This document shows positions 1 through 10,303 of a stretch of DNA of 64,000 nucleotides, one piece after another. A program made the position numbers and the translations under genes. The stretch's first letter is position 1; every line of letters begins with the position of its first letter. The DNA lies in assembly GCA_022702545.1 (NCBI GenBank), contig JAHRBC010000005.1:4418501-4482500 (forward strand), in the 5' to 3' direction. The notes below the pieces were generated by a model that worked only from the letters and a program-made list of their open reading frames with translations, did not search any database and had not been told where the DNA came from. The DNA is from Phycomyces nitens (Eukaryota > Mucoromycota > Mucoromycetes > Mucorales > Phycomycetaceae).

Positions 1-413
1 AGAGATAGTCCCATTTATATATTCTTATTTTAAAACTAAAAAAAAGGGGAATCTTTTTTGCCAGCCCTTTCTTTCCAAGTGCCGCCAAAAATATATATAT
101 ATATAAATATATTTATATAACTAAATTGGCAAAAACAAAAAAAATATGGTTTTAAACCGTAATTTCAAAATCCTAGTCCGTCGAGTCGGACATGTTTCAT
201 TTTTTGGTGGTGTATTTAATTTTTGATGGTTCTAGAAATGCATCTTGGTTGATATAATAATATCAAGATATAACATAAAGAGCTACAGACAAATGACTTG
301 GAATGATTATATATAGTAATAATAATAGTATGAAAGGAAAGGATCGATAATACTACAAAATTGAAACAGAATTTACATTATAAAAAAAAAAGAGAAAACA
401 CACACACACACAC
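1..413. other. AT-rich intergenic DNA
   Basis: No gene seen. The stretch is AT-rich, with a TA-repeat run near 93-118 and a CA-repeat (about 399-412) directly after the stop codon of the phosphatidylserine synthase gene, so its right part is probably that gene's 3' untranslated region. Confidence 0.5.
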
Positions 414-2215
414 TTAATCAGTCTTCAAGGCCTTTCTAGGGGAGATCACAAACTTCCAGAGGGGGAAGATGACAAGAATGACGGCAAACACAATGGACCA
501 GGCAACCTTGACAAATATCGGTGCTGGAGTGACAAACTCATTCTCAGAGAACTTGAGACAGATCAGTGTCTCTGTCATGATGTTGAAGATGATGAGCCAT
601 GCATGGGCCCCCACCCGGTTTGTGTTACTGTGGACAAGAAGGTTAGTTAGTTAGTTATTTAGTTTGATTATAATGACAAAAGGGCAGTCAGTCAGTCAGT
701 CAATGTTACCTATCCGAGATGTACTGGTAGAGTTCTCGGGCAGCAGGAAGGGCAAAGAAGAAGAGCAGGATGAGTCTGTAGGTGTTGAGGGGATGCTCTG
801 GTGGGACCCACAAGAGGTACTTTAGGTAAAAGCAATTCAATTCACATTGCAGAAACTATACAGTTTGGTTAGCAAACAATAACAATAACAGCAACAAAAA
901 GTGCCTTGGATTCCCTCTTACCACAATGATCAAGCCAACAATACAAAAGTAGTTTTTTGGGCTGCTTGTAGCATTCCATTCAAACCGGGTCCAATCATGA
1001 GGTGTGAATTGCTGAACGGCTCTCTTTGCCTTGCCACGCAGGGTCTTTATGTGGCGGAAACCACCCCAGGAATATTGCTAATATTATGATTGTCAATAAA
1101 AATAAAAGAGAGAGAGAGACTCCTTTGTGTATTCGTGTAGCCTACCTTCATCTCAAAGTACTGGCAAGTCTTCATTCCAAGGTAAATACCAGCCCAGTTA
1201 CACAACAAGACATCCAAGATCCACTTAAAAAGAAATTGTCAGTCGACAATAATAATAATAATAATAATAATAATAACCAGCCACTATTACTGCTACTACT
1301 ACTACCACCACTACCACTACCACTACCACTACTACTTACATGGTCCCACCAACACTCTGCAAAGTTGTTCAGTTGGTGTTCGAGAGAATACTCGAGCAGT
1401 TCGAATGTAACCGAGAGTATCCAGCAGCACCAGACATCTCGAAGAATAAGAGCCTTGCCAAACCACCCCAAAGCATGTGCGATCACAAAAATGTCCATTT
1501 GACTCTATTTTATGATCCAATAAACACAACTGCCGGCTGTTGACCATCCAACCTACCTTTATGGTTTCCCAGTTCAGATCACAGGCATCGGCATAGGACC
1601 TCTCTGGCAACTGTTTACCCAGACTAGAGTCATAATAGGTCAAGAATTGGCGCGCATCATCCTTGTTCTGGTAGCCGTAAGCACTCTGATGATTATTTGT
1701 AAACAAAACTTACCAAAAACAGCAAAAACACCAAGAAGAGCTGGTAAAGCACACTTAGACTCAGGACACCTCTCCAAAATGGCACACTTGGACGCAAAAA
1801 GGGACCATCCCGGAATTGGAGCATGCCAATAAATACAAAACAGCAGATCGACGCAGACAGACCGAGTCTGATGCTCATCTCTGTGTTCTCATGGTTTGTT
1901 CTCACTGCGGCATAGAACAGCCAGGCCAACAAGATGCACAGGGCAGTCAAGGTGTGGGGATGGACTATTCAAGACAAGGGTTCAGTTGACAAGTATCAAA
2001 CTCCGCCCACTCTGATTTTGTACACATCTTCTAGGCCCATTTCCCTTGAGGCTGGCTGGCTGGATCTCTCTCTCTCTCTCTCTTAATAATACTAATACTA
2101 ATAGTAGATCAAATAGCTATCATGACTCACACAGTGTCTCATCCTTTGATTTCTTTTTTTCGACTTTTTGTCCTTGGTGGGCAGACCCAACCGACTTTTC
2201 GCTTATGCCGGTCAT
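414..2215 (-). CDS. Base-exchange phosphatidylserine synthase (PTDSS1/2 type)
   Basis: Multi-pass ER membrane enzyme that in animals and plants swaps the head group of PC or PE for serine. Eight exons on the minus strand: 2215-2131, 1964-1714, 1685-1557, 1504-1340, 1223-1146, 1077-922, 855-710, 627-414, together 1224 nt or 407 aa; every junction keeps frame and uses GT-AG. Family marks seen in order: HPHT near residue 30, an FRDGPF/RP block and [14 protein letters not shown] in exon 2, [12 protein letters not shown] and [10 protein letters not shown] spanning exons 4-5, [12 protein letters not shown], then [10 protein letters not shown] in exon 6, and NRVGAHAWL in exon 8. Human PSS1 and PSS2 are about 470-490 aa; this protein lacks their long C-terminal tail. 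The start (MTGISEKS) is chosen because the donor GTGAGT after residue 28 joins in frame to HPHT. Intron 4 holds GTA/TTA-type microsatellites. It is unrelated to the CDP-DAG-dependent Cho1 enzyme usual in fungi. Confidence 0.9.
1220..1338. repeat. Trinucleotide repeats inside a PSS intron
   Basis: An (AAT)n run at about 1246-1276 is followed by ACT/ACC triplet runs at about 1290-1335. Both lie in intron 4 of the phosphatidylserine synthase gene, just downstream of the exon encoding the ECWWD motif. Confidence 0.85.
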
Positions 2216-2945
2216 TTACCAATCCAAACAGAATGACTGGCCAATATTATGTTATTTTTTGGCGTAGAATAAGACAATACGATTGCGTAATTGCAAAGTG
2301 AACAAGAGATGTTGAATAATTTAAAGAAAAAGAGAGGAAAAGAGAGGAAAAGAGAAGGACTGATGTTTACTGGCCTTGCTAATTTACATCACGTTTTTTT
2401 TTTAAAAAAAAAATTATTTAATTTGGCGCATCCAATGACATTTGGCTGTTTTTAATATTTTTAATATTTTATTTTGTTTTTGAGCATCAGTAACAAACCA
2501 CCACCATGTCAATTAATTGTTTGGATATTAAACACGCGATTTTTCTTTTTTTTTCTTTTTTTAAATCTGGATCCCATTTTCTGGTTCATGTTTAAAATGG
2601 CTATTATCAGAATAACGACAGAATGCTGGTTAATAAAGATAAATAGGAAATGGCCATTTGACTATATTCTATTTGCACCATTGCCCTGGACTAGTTGGGT
2701 TTATTAAGAATTATAATAATGCTAGTGTTTAATAATTAATATCTTTTTGTCTCCTTAATTTACCAATACATATGTTCATTGTAGAGTGCCTTTCTAGAGC
2801 CCCCCTCCCCCTCCCCTCACCCTCTTTTTCTTAACTCCTCATTGTTGGCCGCAAACAACCACACATCTTCCTCTGCCAGATTGTGACAATTAGCCCATAT
2901 AAAAGACGAACAATAGGGCCATGAACCAGAGATTGTATATAAACC
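2216..2945. promoter_or_regulatory. Shared upstream region of two divergent genes
   Basis: This 730-bp gap separates the starts of the minus-strand PSS gene and the plus-strand gene at 2946, so it should hold both promoters. TATA-like boxes CATATAAAA (about 2896-2904) and TATATAAA (about 2936-2943) precede the right-hand gene. No other gene is seen. Confidence 0.4.
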
Positions 2946-3809
2946 ATGTATTCCTACACCCCAAAAAAAAACAACAGCAACCACCACCAAAATAACATGC
3001 ATTTCCTCTGTATCCTGCGCTCCATCGTACCATGGGCCGCGTGCTCTACTCATCTTTCTACGATCAACAGCCTCCCTGGATTGTCAATTGACGATCTACC
3101 TATCGTATCCAGTCCAACATACTGGTTCGCGTTCCTCACCCCAGGCTCCCCGGATCAAACCACTCAGCCCTTTTGGCCCTTAGTTATATTTTGCAACATC
3201 ATGATCTTGCTATTGGTAGTCAGGGTTCTAAAGGCCATTCTCAACCATACTTGCTGCTCAATCCGGCCATCTGAGAAAGAGATCCAGCCCTTGAGTTGCA
3301 TTCCACCCCAACAAGCCATGGAGACAGAGTTGGTTGACCAAGTTCCAGAACCACTTTGGGAACCTACCGAATCCTCAGATGATGTATCCAAGGATCAAGT
3401 AATGGTTGTAAATGAAACCAATATTGCATCCAACGACCAAGAGCCAATTTCTGATTCTACTGGTGGTTACGAGGATGTCTTTGAACCCTCATACATGGTT
3501 CCCGATGTCTTGGATCATTCAGACACCCTTGAGCCATTGTGCCCTGGCCTTTTAAATGATCCAATAATGTCCAATACTAATGATTCTATGGCTGAAGCAC
3601 CAAATGTCCCCGAGGCTGTCGTCTTGTCTACTAAACCTCAGTGTTTAGATAGCCCAACTGAAGAACCAGTTTGTAGCCCAACCGATGTATCAAAAGTAGA
3701 TTCTGATGGTACAGATGACCAGAAAACTGACTCTAGCACAGCCACCAAGATCTCAACCTCCAACAAGAAAAAGCCCAAGAAAAACAAGAAGAGAAAGGGT
3801 GGCTGGTAG
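2946..3809 (+). CDS. Unknown single-pass membrane protein with acidic tail
   Basis: I do not recognise this protein. The intronless frame encodes 287 aa. Residues 1-75 are an N-terminal segment, residues about 76-97 (from PFWPLVIF) form one strong hydrophobic helix, and the remaining ~190 residues are rich in Asp, Glu, Ser, Thr and Pro with few hydrophobic blocks, ending in a lysine cluster (KKKPKKNKKRKGGW). The start is uncertain: a TATAAA lies only a few bases before the ATG at 2946, and the second ATG at 2997 (M18) would begin with the signal-like MHFLCILRSIVPWAAC. A second TATA at about 2898 could serve the first ATG. Possible roles include an ER or vacuolar anchored adaptor, but nothing in the sequence decides this. 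Confidence 0.6.
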   Translation: MYSYTPKKNNSNHHQNNMHFLCILRSIVPWAACSTHLSTINSLPGLSIDDLPIVSSPTYWFAFLTPGSPDQTTQPFWPLVIFCNIMILLLVVRVLKAILNHTCCSIRPSEKEIQPLSCIPPQQAMETELVDQVPEPLWEPTESSDDVSKDQVMVVNETNIASNDQEPISDSTGGYEDVFEPSYMVPDVLDHSDTLEPLCPGLLNDPIMSNTNDSMAEAPNVPEAVVLSTKPQCLDSPTEEPVCSPTDVSKVDSDGTDDQKTDSSTATKISTSNKKKPKKNKKRKGGW

Positions 3810-5690
3810 ACCATTTCATTTTATTCGCTTTAATCTTTGGCTGTCAATACAGCCCTGAATCTTCTGGGTCTGATATGTACCAAAAAGAACAACAACAAAA
3901 AAAAAGAAGTGTATTTTAATAATAATAATATTAGCAGTAGTAGTAGTAGTAAAATGGTATTGTACAATGTATGAATTTACCAATATATTGTGTTATTCTT
4001 TTAATCTTTAAAGTATCGAATATTTTGAGCTGCCAAGAATAATGGACCTATTGAGAATCCATTTTTAGGGGGTGCAAGTCTGATGGAAAAGCACAAATTC
4101 AGCCTGGATTTCCAACAACAACAAAAAAAGAGATATTATAGTATTCAATAATGGCTGGTGAATATTTGTGCCAAAGAAATCAAAAGGTGGCAATAGTTGG
4201 GAGTAGTTCATAAAAGCTTATTTTCTGCTTTGAAAAAAAGTATGGGATATAGTGTATTTTTGTTTTAATTTGTATAAAAATGTTTGGCTAGTGCTGATAT
4301 TTCCTATCCACCTTTCACTTTTTGTACAAATCTATCCCCTCTTACACTCAATTGACCCTCCAGGCACACTTGACAAAAAATAAATGATTTGGTGTGATCT
4401 AGTCTCTCATGCAAATGTACAAATTGAAATATTTTATCCAAGATGACTTCATTTTCGGTTGATATACTCGAATGTCCAGTCCATTTGATAACATGGCCAA
4501 AAAGTACAAGTACATTGAATATTAAAAAAAAAAGACAAATTGTTCAACTATAGCACAGGGTGCATCACAGTATTCTCCAAAGCAATGTCGCTGTATTGTT
4601 CATCCCTGGCCAATCAGCAGCATTTACTGCAGTAGGACCAAAAGGATGTAGATCAAAAAGGAATTGTACTTGTGGGTTCAATAATCTGTATAATTTTACT
4701 TTTTATTTTATTTTTTGCTATCCGAACAATTCCATCTTGCTAGACCCAAATCTGATTCGTGAATCAAGCATCTCAAGTGTTTTGATAATAACAGACATTT
4801 TGTTCTCATGGCAAATTCATAAGCCAGGTTGGAATTGAACTTGCCTCGATAGAGTCTAGTATTATTATTCCCTCTTGAAATGTACAAAATGGCCTGAACA
4901 ATTTTTGAATATTATTTGGCATTTCCTTTTGGTTTAAAGGATGAAATGGTTGATATTGGATCAAATTTGGTTTTTTTTTGGCAGAAGAGTGAATGAATAT
5001 CCTACAGAATGTGTATATGTGTGTGTGCTAAAATGGTCTGTCTATTGTGACCCAAAGATCTCTTGAAAACCCAAATGAAAATAAATAGATATACACCAAA
5101 CAACTCAATAATCATTGATCATTGATCATTAATATTAATATTAATATTAAAGCCAAATTGTATGTCTTTATGACCAGCATACATCATCAATAAGCCTCGT
5201 TTCTCTCTTTATCATCTTGATGCTGGCCGATTACAATAAAAGCACGAGGTTTCCAAAACAACAAAAAAAAACAGGGCTCTGAAACAAATACCAAGGTTTC
5301 AAGTCACATTAATGCCATAAATATATATAATATATATATATAGGATTCCTTGTGGTTTTTTTTTATGAATTGCTGAATAGCTGTAATCTATCGAAATATA
5401 TCGGCCAATGCTGATTCTGACGGTATAAAAGGGTGCCATGACTATTACATATTATACATTTAAAACGATTAATAAACCCATTGGCTGTAATATTGGTGCG
5501 CAGTATTCTCCAGGTTTATTGTTATTTGTTATTATGGTTCAGTTGGAGAGCTAGATATTTGTATATAGAGATATATCTTTGGTTGTGATCAAAATAAAGA
5601 TGTCATGGATCAATATTTGGCCTACAGCCAAGAAATCCACGGCAACAGAATACAAATGGTCGAGTTTGCATCGATTGTTACAAGTTTGCC

Positions 5691-5735
5691 AGTCAATCAA
5701 TAATTATCAATAATTATCAATAATTATCAATAATC
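5691..5735. repeat. 10-bp tandem repeat (TAATTATCAA)
   Basis: About four head-to-tail copies of the 10-base unit TAATTATCAA, the last one diverging to TAATCATGG. Confidence 0.85.
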
Positions 5736-5758
5736 ATGGCCTATAAACTGACGACCAG

Positions 5759-5809
5759 AATAAGCATAAGAATAAGAATAAGAATAAGAATAAGAATAAG
5801 AATAAGAAT
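5759..5809. repeat. Hexanucleotide repeat (AATAAG)n
   Basis: About eight copies of AATAAG in tandem, the first with one substitution (CATAAG). It is a simple microsatellite. Confidence 0.9.
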
Positions 5810-6104
5810 TGCCTCCCTATATTGGCCTGTATGATTGCAATCTTATACACATTACAGTCCTGCTGTGGACCTGTAATAATCTTTATTTATATAGTTGGAA
5901 ATTCTGGCCCCATTTCAACCATACAGTACTGACATTGATGTGTATAAATTTATACTATTGATTCCCCTCTCTATTTATACGCTGAAAAAAATCCCAAAAA
6001 AAGAAATCAAGAAAGAATCAAATGGCCTCCTCCCCTTTCTCTTTTCTTTCTTTCTTTCTTTCTTTCTTTCCTTCTTTCCTTTTACCTTCTCTTTCCTTTC
6101 TCTC

Positions 6105-7992
6105 ATGTCTGCCCAGGCCTTTCCTCGGTCGACATTACCAGACACCTTCTCACTGCTCAGCGGTGCCAACCCATCTCTCATGCCATCCGCAGTGACGCCA
6201 CCTTCACTAGGGCTGAATTATGCCAAGTCATCTCTCCGTCCACTCTCCAATGACTTTTCAAGCACATCTATCCCCTCATCACCTCTTCATCGTCCTCATC
6301 AACGTAATGCTCGGCCTGTTTCCGAGATCCTCCGACCAGGAAACTATGCGTCTCCTGAGAGTAAGTTGATAAATATGAAATGTAAAGAAGAAGAAATAAA
6401 GGATAATAATGTATTAAATAGCCGAGGCACTAGACCGCTGGTTCGAAGACCTTTTAGAGTATGAGCGTAATTTGGAAGCAATGGCATCAGCAAGTGTGGA
6501 TCCAAAGTACAAGGAGGAGATCCAGCATGTGGACCAGTGGTTCTGTTATCTAAATGAAGCTGAGCGTACGGCTGCCATATATTCATTACTCCAGCATTCA
6601 AGCCAGGTCCAGATCAGATTCTTTATCACTGTGCTGCAGCAGATGAACAACAAGGATCCAGTTGATGCCCTGCTGTCCCCTGCTCATCCAGACAAACGTA
6701 GGTTGCCTTGGTTGGATTTCTTATGCTGACTTTCTTTTTTTACTATGTTTAGCGGACATGCAGACTCAAATGACAAGCGCAATGGCAAAGGCAGAGTATG
6801 AGGCCAGCCAGAAACTATTGTCTGTCCTGCCCTACCAGACCGGCAATGTGGTGAGTCGCCCGCCAGGTGCAAATCGTCGTGCATTAGACCGCCATTCGTT
6901 TGCACTTGGGGACACAGAGGAATACAACCGGTTGCTGGGTGGGTTGGCTGGCCCAGACTTCCTTTCGCCACGCACCCCTAGCTTCCCACGCCTAGACGAC
7001 CCTAGCCGACTTCGACCGGTTGGATCCTCGTCTAATGCGAGTGGGCCGCGCACACTTGGGGGAAGACCACGCTCGGTGATCGAGAGTGACATGTCACTAT
7101 TCAATAACGACTGGGGATTCCATGGTCCAGGGCTCGTTCCAGGACGCACCTCCCGTCCCAAATCAGCCGATATCACCAACTGGTCGTTTGACATTGACTC
7201 CAGCGATTGGCCCCTCACCCGCACAACCCCCGACGACAAGACCTTCCGGCGCCGCACCATGCAGCCCTCTATCCCCGCTGTACTAGAGACTGATGAACAG
7301 CAGGCCAACATAGTCTTGTCGATGTACGACGGCAAGGAGCCTGTCCCTGTCTTTTCACACATCCCCTATACCACCAACACCACCAACACTAACACTAACA
7401 CCAACACTAACACTAACACTAACAACAACAACAACAACACCACCACACCCAATTCACGCGCCAGTTCTCCAATTCCCTCGGCCTCCACTTCAACAAACCA
7501 GCCCTACAACTGGAGCCCAACCAAACAGGCCAGCCAGCCTGCAATGTCTGGATTCTATGGCCAGTTCCTCAATCCAAAAGACTCTCACCGGGACACTGCT
7601 GAGCCAGACTACACCAGCGACCACAGCGATGCGTCGACCCTTAGTTCAAAGTACAAGAAGAAGTTTAGTCTTGGACAACGCCTTTCGAAAGACAAGAAGC
7701 AGCATGTAGAGACTGTAGATCTCCAGCTGCTCCAAGATATACCAGCATGGCTTAGAAGTCTTCGATTGCACAAGTACAATCCCATCTTTGAGACCTGGAA
7801 GTGGCAGGACATGGTCAAACTTGATGATGAGGCCTTGTCTGAAAAGGGAGTGTCGGCACTGGGTGCCAGACGCAAGATGCTCAAGGTGTTTGAGCAGGTC
7901 AAGCTGCACTGTGAACAAAATGTAAGTTGCAATCACAAGTTACAAGACGACTAAGTCAACACTTTCTTTTTTCATAGAAAATACCTCTTTAA
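6105..7992 (+). CDS. VTS1: Vts1/Smaug-type SAM-domain RNA-binding protein
   Basis: Post-transcriptional regulator; yeast Vts1 and fly Smaug bind stem-loops in mRNAs through a C-terminal SAM domain and recruit deadenylation. Four exons: 6105-6360, 6422-6697, 6753-7921, 7978-7992, giving 571 aa. The second exon carries the conserved N-terminal Vts1 block ([19 protein letters not shown], then [20 protein letters not shown] and [13 protein letters not shown]). The SAM domain is at residues about 500-560 ([33 protein letters not shown]). The middle third is low complexity, including a Thr-Asn repeat at about residues 383-410. The last exon encodes only KIPL and the stop. The frame stays open upstream to 5895, but that part is pyrimidine-rich leader, so ATG 6105 (MSAQAF) is preferred. 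Confidence 0.92.
7367..7447 (+). repeat. Coding ACC/ACT-AAC repeat in VTS1
   Basis: Imperfect hexamer repeat encoding alternating Thr-Asn residues followed by AAC codons (poly-Asn) and Thr. It lies in the disordered linker between the N-terminal block and the SAM domain. Confidence 0.9.
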
Positions 7993-8714
7993 AGAATACC
8001 TGGATTGGGTCCCAATTTTCACACTTGCAGTATATATATATAATTATATATATATTGCCATAATAAACCAAGATGATAAAATAAAATAATGTTATTAAAT
8101 GGCTGGTAATAATCTCTTGTCGGATGGCCTTTTCTCTCTCTATCTCTCTTCCTCTCTCTATAGGAGCTGTTTGTCAATGCAAGGGGTAAAAAGAAGAGAT
8201 AGAGAGATAGATAGAGAGAATAATAATAATAATAATAATAATAAAAAGGGGGAGAAGGGAAATATTTACAAGATGATTTTTCTGGTGATTGAAACAAGTA
8301 AAAATATTATAAATTTTTTGTATCTTGAATTAATAAAAAATACATGGCATTAATTCAGGATTGAATTGAAAAAATAATAATCATATATATATATATCTAT
8401 TTGGCTTTTGTACAATAAAGCCAAGCTTGACCAATCTACTACAACCATATAGAAACATTATACTCCCTCTTCTCCTCACCTCCTTATCCCATCATCTCTC
8501 TTACCTCTTGATTTCTCTACCTCTTTACACCATCTGAATCCCATGCCACCTGCCTCTTTAACAGCCCCTCCATCTCTCCTTTCTCTCCTTTCACTTAATT
8601 GTTATTATTTTAAACAATTTATCAAACATTCTACTTGTGCCTTTTTTTTTCTTTATTTATTTCTCTGGGGTTTTTTCTTCCCTTTGTCTCTTTCTCTCTC
8701 TCTAGCTTCCAATA
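7993..8714. promoter_or_regulatory. 3' region of VTS1 and CT-rich leader of the GT2 gene
   Basis: No gene seen. The left part is AT-rich with an (AAT)n run at 8219-8243. From about 8460 the plus strand becomes strongly pyrimidine-rich (CTCTC, CCTC, TTTCT blocks) up to the ATG at 8715; such CT-rich tracts are common in promoters and leaders of well expressed fungal genes. Confidence 0.4.
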
Positions 8715-10091
8715 ATGCTTTATCTTACCAATGATCTCGGCCTACTCCCCTTCTTTCTTCCATTGGGCATAGTCGGGTTCTACCGCTATCTATGGTACTT
8801 TATCAAACTCATGGCTTGGGCTATTTACAAACCCGTCAGACCAAAACTCAATCCGACATACAAACCAGAACAAGACGTAACCATCATAGTGCCCACAATT
8901 GATGCCGGAGAAGAATTCAAGATTGCTGCCAAGAGTTGGCTGGCATGCGGACCAAAGGAAATCATCATCATTACCGAGACAAAGATGTTGGGTCCACTGC
9001 AAGAGCTGGCCAATGAAGTAGACCCCAGTCGGATTAGAGTCTTGACGGTATCAAAGGCCAACAAGCGTCTCCAGATGGTAGCAGGTGTAAATGCAACGAC
9101 AACCGAGTTGCTGGTATTTGCAGACGACGATGCAATCTGGAAACCCACAATGCTCGACTATATCCTTGCATGTTTTGAGGACCTAAAGATGGGTGGTGTA
9201 GGCACATGTCAGACTGTACATGCTGTCGATCCAAGTGGTTATCAGACTGTATGGGAGGTTCTGGCTGGATTCCGTCTAAGTATTCGCAACATTGAGGTTG
9301 CTGCTTCCACCCATCTGGACGGTGGCGTATGTTGCTTGTCAGGACGTACGGCTGCCTACCGTACCCTCATCCTAAAAGACCCTGCGTTTCAATACGGCTT
9401 CCAGAACGACCTCTGGTTAGGCAAGTATCCTCTCAATTCAGGCGACGACAAGTTTTTGACGCGCTGGATGGTTACCCATGGCTGGAACACGTTTGTCCAG
9501 GTATGCCCTGAAGCAGAGCTCTATTCTACATTCAAGAACAACTGGAGATTTATCAAGCAAGTCTTGCGATGGACTCGAAACACCTGGCGCTCTGACTTTA
9601 GGTCTCTTTTTACGGAGCGAGTTATTTGGCACAGACATCCGTATGTGGCATTCACGATGGTCGACAAGATATTCAATCCCTTGACCCTTCTCTCTGGCCC
9701 TGTACTGGTCCTGATATTTGCGATTAAGCAGAATACACAGGTAGGGCACACCAATGCACCTCTTCCTATCTGGAACGTCCTCCTCTCCTACATTACCTGG
9801 TTGCTCCTGACGCGCGGTCTCAAACTCCTGCCGCATCTCATCCAGCGACCAAGGGACGTCATCCATTTGCCGGCCTGGCTTCTGTTCAATTACTACTTTG
9901 CTGTCATGAAGGTCTATGCACTTTTTACTCTTCATGAGGTAGGCTGGGGAACCCGGGCTGGAGTGGGAACTACTCTTGCGGCAGATATCACCAAAGAAGA
10001 CCGTATCCAAAGTGACAAAATGCAAGGATCACCGCACGTCGAGCTGGATGTCACACCTCTTCAGAGGGCATACACACGGCCAATGTCTTGA
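8715..10091 (+). CDS. Family 2 glycosyltransferase, Cps1/hyaluronan-synthase-like
   Basis: Processive-type membrane glycosyltransferase of 458 aa from a single exon. A membrane stretch lies at residues about 9-38. The cytosolic GT-A fold starts with VTIIVPTIDAG; the nucleotide-sugar and metal motif is ADDDAIWKP (near residue 136), then GDDKFLTRW, and the acceptor motif QVLRWTRNTW (near residue 281), that is the D, DxD, (E/D)D and Q(Q/R)xRW pattern of cellulose, chitin and hyaluronan synthases. Three more hydrophobic segments follow (LTLLSGPVLVLIFAI, VLLSYITWLLL, LLFNYYFAVMKVYALF). The arrangement resembles fungal Cps1-type polysaccharide synthases. The sugar polymer made cannot be told from sequence. 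Confidence 0.85.
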   Translation: MLYLTNDLGLLPFFLPLGIVGFYRYLWYFIKLMAWAIYKPVRPKLNPTYKPEQDVTIIVPTIDAGEEFKIAAKSWLACGPKEIIIITETKMLGPLQELANEVDPSRIRVLTVSKANKRLQMVAGVNATTTELLVFADDDAIWKPTMLDYILACFEDLKMGGVGTCQTVHAVDPSGYQTVWEVLAGFRLSIRNIEVAASTHLDGGVCCLSGRTAAYRTLILKDPAFQYGFQNDLWLGKYPLNSGDDKFLTRWMVTHGWNTFVQVCPEAELYSTFKNNWRFIKQVLRWTRNTWRSDFRSLFTERVIWHRHPYVAFTMVDKIFNPLTLLSGPVLVLIFAIKQNTQVGHTNAPLPIWNVLLSYITWLLLTRGLKLLPHLIQRPRDVIHLPAWLLFNYYFAVMKVYALFTLHEVGWGTRAGVGTTLAADITKEDRIQSDKMQGSPHVELDVTPLQRAYTRPMS

Positions 10092-10303
10092 TACTCTAGA
10101 TATTCTCATTCATTTGTTCTCTCATCATGTATATTCCGTTTCTTGAAAGTGTACTTATCCCTTTCCAACTCTCTCCCCCTATCCTCAATAATTTAACATT
10201 CTCACAACACATGTTTCATCAATATCATTAGAAATAAATAATGCCTTTTTATTTTTCGATCCTAAGCTAGGCAATTCACCACATTCAAAGGGAGGAGATT
10301 TGT

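Larger units (their letters stand above)
3810..6104. other. Long gene-free stretch with short tandem repeats
   Basis: About 2.3 kb between the unknown membrane protein and Vts1. I find no convincing coding region; the 92-codon frame at 4560-4838 has no recognisable features. Noteworthy are tandem repeats at 5691-5735 and 5759-5809 and a pyrimidine tract (TTTC units, about 6038-6105) just before the Vts1 start, probably its 5' leader. Confidence 0.5.

Noticed and set aside
1340..1706. ORFs at 1332-1706 (-) and 1340-1543 (+)
   Set aside because: The minus one reads through an intron in the wrong frame beyond exon 3 of PSS; the plus one is a shadow.
5691..5809. CRISPR-like array from the neighbouring tandem repeats
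   Set aside because: Units are 6 and 10 bp with no spacers, in a fungal genome; these are microsatellites.
5895..6104. N-terminal extension of Vts1 starting at 5895
   Set aside because: The frame is open only because of a pyrimidine microsatellite; residues are poly-Phe/Leu/Ser and the conserved protein starts after ATG 6105.
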